64,000 nucleotides of DNA from Lactuca virosa. Taxonomy: Eukaryota > Streptophyta > Magnoliopsida > Asterales > Asteraceae. The number at the start of each line of letters is the position of its first letter. Positions within the stretch are counted from its first letter, which is position 1. This document shows, one piece after another, positions 1 through 10,049 of this stretch. The translations under genes were made by a program, and so were the position numbers. The stretch is taken from NCBI GenBank assembly GCA_928212115.1, contig CAKMRJ010005634.1:174652283-174716282 (forward strand), written 5' to 3'. Below the pieces are notes generated by a model, which made no database searches, was not told where the DNA came from, and was given only the letters and a program-made list of their open reading frames with translations.

Positions 1-3
1 TCC

Positions 4-742
4 TATTGGGTTTTTGAGCATTCTAACACTCCTATGGTGTACAGGCAACCCGATAAAACCTTGGATCTATGTTTTCTCTATTATACATGCAATATTAACT
101 ATTCCAAGGTTTCATCCTAACTAGCATATTATGAAGCACTCTACTACAAAGTTCTAGTTAGATGACATACCTTTTGATGTAGCTTGATGTCTTCAAGCTT
201 AAGAGCTTAGCCCCAATATGTGGAAGCCTCAAATGGAATCCAAATCACCAAAACACAGTGGAAGAACTTGAGAGAATATGTATGCACACTAAAATCGGCC
301 CACTCCTTATTTTCACACAACCTCCCAATTTTGTGAGCCAAGGACCCCTTTATAGTTTATGGAGGAATTAGGGTTACATCCATGTAAACCTAATACCCAT
401 GACCTTTCATTTACAAGATCCATGGGTTAAAAGACCTCATGGACCATCCATGAAACTTAGCCCAACCTAAATGACTTGGCCCATTCCATATATATAGAAG
501 AGTCCATATTTAATTAGTTCTTTTGATCACTTAAGTAATTCTAAATAATTCTTGATCAATACTAATTAATGATATGATTCCATATTAATATATTAGAACT
601 TATAATAATATTAATATAAATCAAAATACTATTCTCAAAAGACTATCATGAAATTGTGCCTTGAATGCAACCCCAAATGGACCATGTCGGGTCGGGTCAA
701 GTACATACCAATATAGTTATGGACTTAGACATTAATCCAACA
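4..742 (-). repeat. Cop1 3' LTR
   Basis: Direct copy of 6805-7555, running from a decayed terminus near base 4 to ATCCAACA at 742. It shows several small indels relative to the right copy. A TATA-like element, TATAAAGG, lies on the minus strand at about 347-354. Confidence 0.85.
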
Positions 743-755
743 GTCTCCCACTTGG
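743..755 (-). other. Cop1 polypurine tract
   Basis: On the minus strand this reads CCAAGTGGGAGAC directly before the LTR start TGTTGG. The same tract flanks the Cop2 LTR at 18792-18804, which supports its role as plus-strand primer. Confidence 0.75.
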
Positions 756-1640
756 ATAAGTCTAAAACTATTATTGAGTATGACTTGCAAACCTAACTGG
801 CAATCGTAGCTCTTAAAAGCCGCTGTCGACTCTGACCTTGTCAATGACTTGTCCATTAGATAGGGATCATATATTCCTCCATTCTAGATATCATAGGACT
901 GAGACATGAATTATAATCATTCTCTCTGTCCATTTGTTGTTTCCCGATTTTCGATTTATGGTGACTGACTGATTGAACAAATCAAATCAGTCCTGCTTGG
1001 CCAAGCACTCACATGTGTCATCGCTAAATCATCGAGGGGCCTACAGATATGGCTTTAATCCCGAAGGTAAAAGGAATGGATAAACTTCGACATCATATGG
1101 CTTTTCTACTACTTGTTGAATCATACACAAAGGCACGTTTTATAACATCGAGTTACCAAATGCGTTTTGTGCAATCAATGTATAAAACTCATAGTAACAA
1201 CTCATATCTCTAGGTTTGAAGAATATATATATTATCGTCTCATGATCACTCGTGATAAAATCCATGAAGTGATTCAAATGAGCGCGGGTTGGAATCCAAT
1301 ACTCAGAACTATGAGCACTCATGAGTGTTTTTAGCACCACTTTGTCCACCAACTTGGACCTCTACAAACCAACCCATGACAGTCTTGATTCATATCTACT
1401 TCCAACATATGACCGAATGTGGATGGTTTGAAATAACTTAATCATTCAGGAAGAGCGACTTAGTTTTCTGGAAGTCAAACATGCAAAGTGAAACACAAGA
1501 ATAAATGAATCAAATATGGTATCAAACCCTATGAATATAAATAAACACTTTTATTTAACACCATACTGATTACTCATTATTCATTGTTTCGGTTTTATCA
1601 ACTTTATACTTGAATTAAAAAACTATTGTCCCATGCTCCA
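756..1640 (-). other. Cop1 3' untranslated region, homologous to that of Cop2
   Basis: This aligns from end to end with 18805-19640 of Cop2, sharing blocks such as CAATCGTAGCTC, TTTCCCGATTT and AAATCATCGAGGGGCC. Between the conserved blocks lie short inverted repeats whose sequences differ between the two elements but still pair. Examples are the 14-bp palindrome at 994-1007 and the 8-bp stem 967-974/985-992. No ORF of interest is present. Confidence 0.7.
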
Positions 1641-4600
1641 AGCGTTACACTATGTTTTTCTTAACAATAGCTTTGCCATACACCAAGTATGCACTCTATG
1701 TTTGTCTATGATCCTTACTTTGTGAAATAAACCAATTGAACATAATTTCAATGATTCTAATTTCACACTCCCAAATCCTTATCGAAAAATGTGAGAATTT
1801 CAAATTCCTATCAATTATCGAAATCTGTTTAGATTTTAAACTTATATGCACTGACCCTCCTGTAATGAATATGTACAAAGTCACAAAGACTTGTCACACA
1901 TCATATAAGGTATTCCAATGGAGATCAACTCATGGAACTAAGTCTCATATTCAAAGTACATTGCTTTGGACATGCTTCTTGCATTAAGTTTCTAATCTTA
2001 CACAGATAACTTCCACCTATGGAGACAACTCCATATTCTCATTTTGATATCACTTCTGAATAAGAGATGATGCCTCTTTTCAGAATATGTCATATGGTCC
2101 TTCCAAAATTAGCACTATACTTCCAACTGTCCCTGAGTAACCAATCTTTGGTAAACCTCAGATTGTCCTCGACATTGCTTAATCATTTTAGTCATATCCA
2201 ATTCTAGACATTTTCCCTTCTTAATGCCTCTGGCATTTGGAAAAATTTAGAAATGACAAATATTATAGCACATGCAATCGATCCTGTACTCAAAGCAAAT
2301 GGTACACGATTCATGATGTCTCACATAAAGACATGATCTAGACCAGTCTTTTGCTACAATATTTTTTATTGCCATGTTTTCAAAATTTGACTATGAAGAG
2401 GGATGCCGTAATCATAATCGAATTTTGAGAACGCAATATATAGAATTTCCTTAGTTGAACCAATCAACATGAAATTCTATATAATATTCTTGACTAAGAT
2501 GATTAAGGTCTCAATCTAAGCCTTTAGAACTGAAATGAAGATATCCCTCCCTTAATTATAGCAAAACAACTTTTTTCAATCCCTGCAGCCTCACGAATTG
2601 AAACCTTTGTTTTCTATAATTAACATTGCTAACTTGCAACACTAACAATAATTATCATGCTCCCACTAACATGATGATTATTAGCATAACACTTATGCTC
2701 CCACTAGCTTTGACATGTACTCAGAAATCAGCTGGACTTCTAGAAATCAATACTTTATGACTTTCTTACCAAAGTTCAGATTTTCTGATACGAGATGCTT
2801 TGATAAAACTTTTATCAAAATCATACACCTTTCCTTAGATAGCATGCATGTGTGTCTAAACAATTCAGAACTATGAAAAGGGATGCCGTAATCATAGTCT
2901 CATTGTTTAGACCTTTTGCCATCTGCTTCAAATCTACTTGGTGGAAGTGTTTGTTCCTCCCATCATTTTCATGAATCGGAGAGAACCTTATGACCCTTAG
3001 ATTTTTATGGTGTATGTGTTCTTATCCATGTGAATCGTCAAAACCATAGTCACAAGACAAGGATAATGACAAATCCAAACTCATATGACTGAACCTATGC
3101 AATCTAAACTTCTTGCCACCGCGGCAGTACAGAGGGCCTGCCATTGCTTCCAAGTTGTTATGCAACCAATTGAGAACTTTCAGAACTCCTATGCAAGCCA
3201 ACTTTAACTGGAATGGGCACAGAATATGTCAACACGATAGGTTATAAAACCTCAAGTCGTGTGCTAGTGAAGAACCTCAGGTTTATTCTTGATTAGTTCT
3301 TGAAATTCTTTTTAGGATCTTTAGACTCCCACTATCCTCTTGACATATAAGACTATCTTGCCAATATTCAAGAGATAGTGCGGATTCTTTATCAAGACAA
3401 ACAATTCTTCACACAATTGGCCTTAGTTGGTCTTTGTTTTATCCAAAACATCACAACTTACCAATTTCAAATGTACAAGAGTAGGACACTTTTACTCTTA
3501 CATTTGACAAGTGTTTTAACCTTTCTTTAAGATATGTCACTCAAGTTTACAATCTTGAGTATGACTCTAAGAATTGTTTTGGAACGAAGTATGACTCATC
3601 TTCCTGATCTAACCATTTCAAACAATCATGACTCCTCTTCTTAGTCATAAGAATGCACTAAGAGGACCTTTAGAGGACTAATTGTGATATGATTTCTAAA
3701 TCATTAAGATGATCACAAACATGATACTAAAGTACTCTCCCATCTTTTCAGATTTGAGAAACTTTTATCTTTCTGCCTAATTTGATTCTTCCCATTCGTT
3801 CTGCCATACATTGAGACTTTTCCATTTTCAGAATTATACTTAAACTTGTAAGTCACAATATTTTACTAAACTTTAGTAAATCAAATAGTCTTAAACGGCT
3901 TTGTGGTGGACATGACCAGTGCACAAGAATGTGTACTCGATCCCTTTCGTCCTTCACTTGACTCACACATCCATGTGAACAAGTAATTAGTCTTGATTTT
4001 CCAATGCTTGAAAGTTCTCATTCATCATACTATTCAACTTGCATGATTCCAAGTTTCGGTCCAATTGAAACTTGGGCGATGAGGAACTTTCCTGATTTGG
4101 TAAATTTAGACACTACCACAAATGAAAGAATCAAATCCATTTTCCATATTGCTGGTCAGTGGAATCATATAAGCAACAATTTTCCACAAATGCCATTGTA
4201 AGGATACTTCAAATAAATAAAATTAACAATTTTCTTTTATTTTAAAACTTTGCGGAAAAACTTATCCTTACAATCCACATGGAAAATTGTTGTTATCTAT
4301 TCCTTAGCAAATAATAACTTCTTCTTAAGCAACTGCTCAAAATTCTGATGCGATCGAAATCCACCTTTGCGCTCAGAATCACAGTATACTTCCTTTAAGA
4401 TTTCCTCTCTATTCTTTGATTCTAAAACATCAACATGTGACCCAGTCACATCATGTAATGAGGATCTCAGAATAGAACTTAACAGAGTTAAGATAATGGG
4501 CTCTACCTGATGTAGAGTCAAACTTATTGACTTTAACATCCTTAGGTAAAATTGGCAGCTTTGCAGTCAACGCCCCTTCCTTTGCAAAATAAACATATGA

Positions 4601-5150
4601 CCCTTTGGTAATGGGACTATCTCAGACTTAGCCGTTCTCTTTACCATTAGGTCAACCGGGTTGACTATGGCCATCCCTTTCCATTGGGAAGAGAATGCTT
4701 TTTCTGGATTTCCAGTGTCACCATTGTCACTGTCCATAAAGTTTTTGGGAAGTTGATCTTCTAATCAAATTTGCTTTACTATCGTTCCAAATCATTGCTG
4801 ATCAGCAGCACCAAACAAATAGATATGATCATTAAGGTTCATGTCATAGTCTGTTTCATAGTAGTCCCAAGGAACTCACTATGTGACTTAGAAAGTGATT
4901 GAACATCCAACTTTCTCAAGACTTTTGAACACCCAACTCTCCCGGCTTGTCAATATGTGACTTCATCTCTAAGATGTGATCACACATAGACCTTGCTTGC
5001 CATTAGGGCTTGAGTGACCTTGAACTGTGGGTTAAGAGAATAATTGGAGAGGTGGAGGAAGAAAGTATGACTTCCATGAGCCAAACTCGGGAAGTCATAT
5101 TCATTAGGAAAGCTTGGTTTGGGAAGATCATTTTGTTCTAAACCAGACAT
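1641..5150 (-). pseudogene. Cop1 internal region, decayed or replaced gag-pol
   Basis: This occupies the place of gag-pol in Cop2 but no frame stays open beyond about 80 codons. Two short islands look collinear with Cop2 pol: 2700-2760 with 20665-20730 (the stretch before the YVDD motif) and 3133-3155 with 21188-21212 (the start of the RT region). Much of the rest consists of imperfect inverted repeats (2047-2095, 2381-2427, 2436-2484, 2552-2623, 2642-2684, 2854-2912, 4174-4292). Either this is pol that has decayed almost beyond recognition, or a structured non-coding filler like those in large non-autonomous LTR elements. I cannot decide between these. Confidence 0.5.
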
Positions 5151-6790
5151 CAACAATGGAGAAATTCACGTAAAGTTGATTTAAGTCCTTAATATAACAC
5201 CCAATTGATATATTAAGGCTAGGACCCACAAACTATTTTATAACTTGGAAGAGGGATGCCGTAATCCAAGCTATAAAATATTTGAAGGTAGGTGAATGAC
5301 GATTCACCAATTTCCACCAAGATAAACGAAATGTATTATTAGGTTTTAATTGGTTTTGAAACTCCTAGATTCTTTTGAGATTCATTGAACTTTTCAATGG
5401 CATGTTTTAATCTCGAGTGTCCCCTTCAGGTTTTGTGACTGGGATGCCGAGGATCACAAAACAAGGTGTGAAGTAACCATGCAAATATACTTGGTACCCT
5501 TAATATTTACCCCTCAATCGATGTGCCGGTTAACCACACACGCTCCAACGATACTATGATAAACATTAAGTTATCCTTTGCCTACCTTTAAGTCCAGATT
5601 AGTGTGCCGTTAACCACACACGCGCCACTAACAGCTTAAACAAAATGCAAAGTGTAATTTCATGGATTAGCACCTTATTCACATTTCCTAAGTAAACTAA
5701 TTGAGAATTTATAAGTGGTTAGTTACTTAGTATTTATCATTATACTTTAATGAAGGGAGATTATAGTCCTTGTCCCTACCTGTTCGGCTAACGACCCTCC
5801 ACCCGGTGAAGGAAGCGGTGAGTGAGAGTGGACACCCATTAACCTGCCATTTTATAGGCAGTAACCTTATACCCCCCTTATAGACCGGTCGTGAATGAGC
5901 CCTACTAATGGTAAGACGACTTGCTCTTATACATATAATATATTAAACTTTTAATATTATAATAGATAAGGGTGTATTTTTAACATTAAAATACTTGGTG
6001 GTTTAATCTATTAATTAAACTAGACTTTTAATTAATTAAACTCAATACCATATATTAATTAAAATACTTTTTAATGAAACGCATTTAATTAACGATTAAT
6101 AAAGTTAAACATTTTTAAAAAAGTTCACCATAAGAGTTAATTTGAACTATTCAACAAAACATCATAATTCCAATTATTAAACTCAAAATGAAAACCATTT
6201 AATTAATTGTTTAAGTTTGAACCCAAGAGTTTTAGAATTCAATTCTTTTTTTCATAAAAACTTTTCTCAAATTCCAAACTTGAGGGCAAGTTTTGTAATT
6301 CTTGAAAAACCTTTGGATTCCATAACTTATGGATTAATGGTGTTTATGATGAAACTTTCCATGGTTCATAACTTAAGAACAAGTTATGGAATTCTTTAAA
6401 ACATTAACACCAAATTTTGTAACTCCATAAAACTTTGAATCAAATTTTTTTTTGTTTAAAAACTTCATATCCATAAACTTATGAAGTTCAAAACTCTTAA
6501 GATCACAACTTAAAAAAAAAACTTTTAGCTCCAAAAGTTTATGACAAAATATGTAACTCCTTAAAACATTTAGATCAAACTTTTAAAACTAATAAAATAA
6601 TCATATCATTTTATCTTTTACTAATTTGACCTAATTCAACTCATTAAACAAATGAGTCAAATTTTACAAATAATTTGTTTTTCACAAAACAAATAATTAT
6701 CTTAAAATTTGACAAACGTCATTTTTTTTTTCTTTTTTTTTTCAACTTGAAAATAAAACATTTGCATCAATATAACAGAAAACAACCCAT
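5151..6790 (-). other. Cop1 5' leader with hairpin series
   Basis: This lies between the PBS and the expected gag start. The part 5190-5960 is collinear with 24590-25370 of Cop2, at high similarity. It contains four clear hairpins (5229-5284, 5424-5465, 5499-5570, 5588-5640). The part nearest the PBS (6200-6620) repeats words such as CATAACTTATG and AACTTGAGGGCAAGTT. I see no credible protein. Confidence 0.65.
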
Positions 6791-6803
6791 GGCTCTGATA
6801 CCA
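6791..6803 (-). other. Cop1 primer binding site (tRNA-iMet)
   Basis: The minus strand reads TGGTATCAGAGCC, one base inside the right LTR. This is the standard initiator tRNA-Met PBS of plant LTR retrotransposons and fixes the element on the minus strand. Confidence 0.9.
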
Positions 6804-6804
6804 C

Positions 6805-7555
6805 TGTTGGTTTTGAGCATTCTAACACTCCTATGGTGTACATGCAACCCTATAAACCTTGGATCTATGTTTTCTCTATTATACATGCAAATATTAACTA
6901 TTCCAAGGTTTCATCCTAACTAGCATATTATGAAGCACCTATACTACAAAGTTCTAGTTAGATGACATACATTTTGATGTAGCTTGATGTCTTCAAGCTT
7001 TAAGAGCTTAGCCCCAATAGTGTGGAAGCCTCAAATGGAATCACAAATCACCAAAACACCTTGGAAGAACTTGAGAGAATATGTATGCACACTAAAATCG
7101 GCCCACTCTTATTTTCACACACTTCTCCTAATTTTGTGAGCCAAGGACCCCTTTATATATTATGGAGGATTAGGGTTACATCCATGTAAACCCTAATACC
7201 CATGACCTTTCATTTACATAGGATCCAGGGTTAAAAGCTCCATGGACCATCCATGAAAGCTTAGCCCAACCTAAATGAACTTGGCCCATTCCATATATAC
7301 AAGAGTCCATATTTAATTAGTTCTTTTTGATCACTTAATTAATTCTAAATTAATTCTTGATCAATACTAATTAAATAATATGATTCCATAGTAATATATT
7401 AGAAACTTATAATATATTAATATAAATCATAAATATACTATTCTCAAAAGACTATCCATATAAATTGTGCCGGTGAAGTGCAACCCAAATGGACCATGCC
7501 GGGTCGGGTCAAGTACATACCAAATATAGTTATGGACTTAGACATTAATCCAACA
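6805..7555 (-). repeat. Cop1 5' LTR
   Basis: A 751 bp LTR, TGTTGG...CCAACA, next to the PBS. A likely TATA box (minus-strand ATATATAAAG) lies at 7151-7160. It is clearly related to the 776 bp LTR of Cop2, including shared termini and the block TTAATTAGTCTCTTTTTGAT. Confidence 0.88.
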
Positions 7556-9233
7556 GTTCCTAGATTGTAAAGCACAAGTATGATCGAAATACTTACTTCG
7601 ATGACATCTAGTTTTATTGTTATGTTAAACTGAATAAAGTCTTGGTTGTTCTGGAAAACCTGATGTAACGATACTACCCTCGTATGATCACTTAATACAT
7701 ACGAGTTGTATATAACCGAGATCGAACAGACAGTTGAATGGGTGAATCTGCCCCAAGCCCACAACCAAACAATAAACAGGAAATGAGGCAGAAAACACAC
7801 ATTCCACTGTCTATCGGACTTCAGTTTTATCTAACCCTATGGTATGTACTGAGTAATCACATAGTTAATATCCCTTGAGATTGATCATTGAAAGTATATT
7901 ACTGCGTAAATATATCGTTTTTTTTATCTATTTGTGAGTGTTATCGACCATACTAATTTGACTAGTGTAAAACACGACGTATTGTAGACGTCGAAAAGAA
8001 TATGACATTTGTCACCCGCTGACCTGCCGGTCCGGCTGTAGCTAACCGCGAGGTGCGGGATTGTCAATCCCGTATAGATCTATACACAAATTGACGCTCT
8101 CCCTTCAGGAGACTCTGGTCATAAGGGTAGACTTCTATTGGTACTTAAGTAAGTACCGAAGACGTGTCTCACAAGCTGGATTAACGACTTTACAAGTAAT
8201 ATTGTGGAAAACCCTTTTTATAATTAACAGATAAGTTTATAAAAGATCCTTTTTGTCCTTAAACTAAACTTATTAAAGTTATAAGTTTATGTCTATGTTC
8301 TATTCAAAGTTTCATGTTCTAAATACAGTTCATTGGTACAAAGACATAATAAGCAATTTATATTTTAAAACACAACATTTATTGTGTTTTACTTGTATTC
8401 CCCCCCTAAAATATTAAAAAGTTGGGAAAAGACATGGGGGTATGAACTCACCTTCTGTGGGTGATTCAATTGGAGATTTGAATAAGGATGATAAGTTCTA
8501 CGAATGAAGTCCCGAGGCACAAACGAGTCCTAAATGACATATAATGATACATATAGGCATGTAATTAGTGAATCTAACCAAAAGAGTGCTAGAAGCAAGT
8601 TAGGAGGCTGAAATGGTGTTCACAGCTGGGCTTGAGGTGTTCACGGCCCAACAAGGAGGGTTCACGGCCCTTGGGAGGGTTCACGGACCAAGAACTCAAG
8701 AATGGTTCACGGCCCAATGAAGGGTTCACGGCCCAAAGATGAAGAATACTTGAAGATCTTGTGGATTGGTGAGTGTTTGAAGGCCCTTTTGATGTATTCT
8801 AAGAAGATGGTAACGAAGAGGGATGAAAAAGAGTGAAATATGAAGTTCTTGTGGATGATACTTGAGAGAGATTTGAGAGGATCACGGCCAAGAGGTGAAT
8901 AAATGAAGATAAAATGATCAAACACTTATATATATATGAAAGTGATTGCAGCCGAGGAGTTCACGGCCGTGAACCGAGGGTTCACGGTCCGAAGATGTTC
9001 ACAGTCCGAGTTCACGGCTCGGTGTTCACGGTTGCAAAGGCTCATTGCTGCGAGGGTTTTGTAGTCCATGCGAGGGTTCTCAATTCCTAATGCTTCTCTC
9101 TTCCAAACTATAACACACTTAGTTACAAGGCTTCAAAACTTATAAACCAAAAATCCATCAAAATCGAGATAATGGAAGGAATAAGTTTGACCAAAGATGA
9201 CTTTTATAAGGATAAAATTTTCGGGTTGTCACA
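7556..9233 (-). repeat. GypE 3' LTR (partial)
   Basis: Ends in GGTTGTCACA at 9233, matching GypH LTR ends at 35539 and 44388. It holds the same hairpin and palindrome as GypH (about 8056-8085). Between 8600 and 9030 it carries a dozen copies of GTTCACGGCC or GTTCACGGTCC, a word repeated across this LTR family. The first part of the LTR is outside the window. Confidence 0.75.
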
Positions 9234-9390
9234 TCATCCCCCCCTTAAAGAGAATTTTGTCCCGAAATTAGCTTTCTTAGCAATACTCTTGGGATCGTGC
9301 TCCTCTGAATAGTAGAATATCCACTCGTAGACCTGGGCAACTTTGCCCTGACGTTCATGATATGATTCATACCTGGTCCATCTATCATCA
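9234..9390 (-). pseudogene. GypE polypurine tract and 3' end of pol region
   Basis: The minus strand has a purine tract (AAGGGGGGGATGA) right before the LTR. It is preceded by AATTTCGGGACAAAATTC, the phrase that also closes the pol region in GypH and GypI. Upstream, a frame of about 50 codons is open but has no domain that I recognise. Confidence 0.6.
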
Positions 9391-9640
9391 CCTTGTGTAT
9401 ATAAGTCGTATATAATTAAGATTAGTAAGACGGTCGGATGTGCGACTCTGCTCCAAGTCCACAACCAAACAAGGAATAGGATATACGGCGGAAACACACA
9501 TACTAAATCCGTGTAATCATAATTATATACCACCCTCGCGTATACATTTAATAGTGATAGGTGGGTTGTATTCGTCCTTAGCCTCTTTGCTTGAACTTGA
9601 TCTACTGGACGAGTGGTATTTCGGGAAGGTCTGTTGAGTA
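9391..9640 (-). repeat. Displaced LTR or leader fragment in GypE
   Basis: 9395-9510 resembles 7690-7800 of the GypE LTR (a shared GTATATAA block and CACAACCAAACAA with similar spacing). This piece is out of place between pol end and protease debris, which suggests recombination or an internal deletion. Confidence 0.45.
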
Positions 9641-10049
9641 TACATCAAAAAGGTTTCGGAGGGCAAGGTACTCCTTGCATGAGTACTTCGGGGTTAAGAA
9701 TATGAGGGAGACGATTCTGAGGTCTGGGTCGGGCTGTCGTTACGAATGACGAGGGTTTCGTTAATCGGTCGGTTAAGGCGATGGAATTTCGAAACACGTG
9801 AACTTGGTATGGTGAGGACCACGCCAATCCATGATGAATGATGGCGACAGACTCTTTATAGAAACAAATGTTAGGCCGATTTGAAATAAATGTTTGTTAT
9901 ACGAGGGTGTATCCCTAGTGTGCTCCACAATATATTCCGTGAAAACTTTCTAGTGCTTTCAGTTTTCTCCTTAATATTACCACTTCCGCATATTGTAATG
10001 CGATAAGCGAGTACTATCAGTTAAAGTGCTTCGATAAATGGTGAGTACC
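9641..10049 (-). pseudogene. Protease-coding remnant of GypE
   Basis: 9670-10010 is collinear with 38505-38830 of GypH on the same strand. This is the stretch that encodes the aspartic protease and the linker to RT. Matching landmarks include CCAATCCATG (9824 against 38664) and CCGATTTGAAAT (9874 against 38715). The match is interrupted by many substitutions and small indels and no frame is intact. The D-S-G motif is not readable. Confidence 0.55.

Larger units (their letters stand above)
1..7555 (-). mobile_element. Cop1: copia-type LTR retrotransposon without intact ORFs
   Basis: Two LTRs of about 740-750 bp (4-742 and 6805-7555) flank a 6 kb interior. Read on the minus strand the element runs from the right LTR, through a PBS (6791-6803) to a purine tract at 743-755. 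The LTRs start TGTTGGATTAA on the minus strand and end in CAACA or a decayed version. The right flank is GTTCC (7556-7560). The window opens with TCC just before the left LTR, so the duplicated site is probably GTTCC, with its first two bases outside the window. LTRs, leader and 3' region are related to Cop2, but no coding frame survives. Confidence 0.85.
7556..10049 (-). mobile_element. GypE: rearranged gypsy remnant
   Basis: The remnant comprises part of an LTR (7556-9233), a PPT and pol end (9234-9390), a second LTR-like or leader piece (9391-9640) and protease-coding debris (9641-10049). It belongs to the same family as GypH: shared blocks include the hairpin GGGATTGTCAATCCC, the palindrome GTATAGATCTATAC and the phrase CCCACAACCAAACAA. 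The start of the LTR must lie left of the window, because Cop1 inserted into it. RT, RNase H and integrase are gone. Confidence 0.7.

Noticed and set aside
2655..2710. CTCCCACTA words as central polypurine tracts in Cop1
   Set aside because: They resemble the PPT (GTGGGAG), but one aligns with coding sequence of Cop2 RT (20665), so they are more likely pol remnants.
4297..4539. 80-codon minus-strand ORF in Cop1 as a small gene
   Set aside because: No domain, no similarity within the window, lies in the decayed interior beside a long hairpin.
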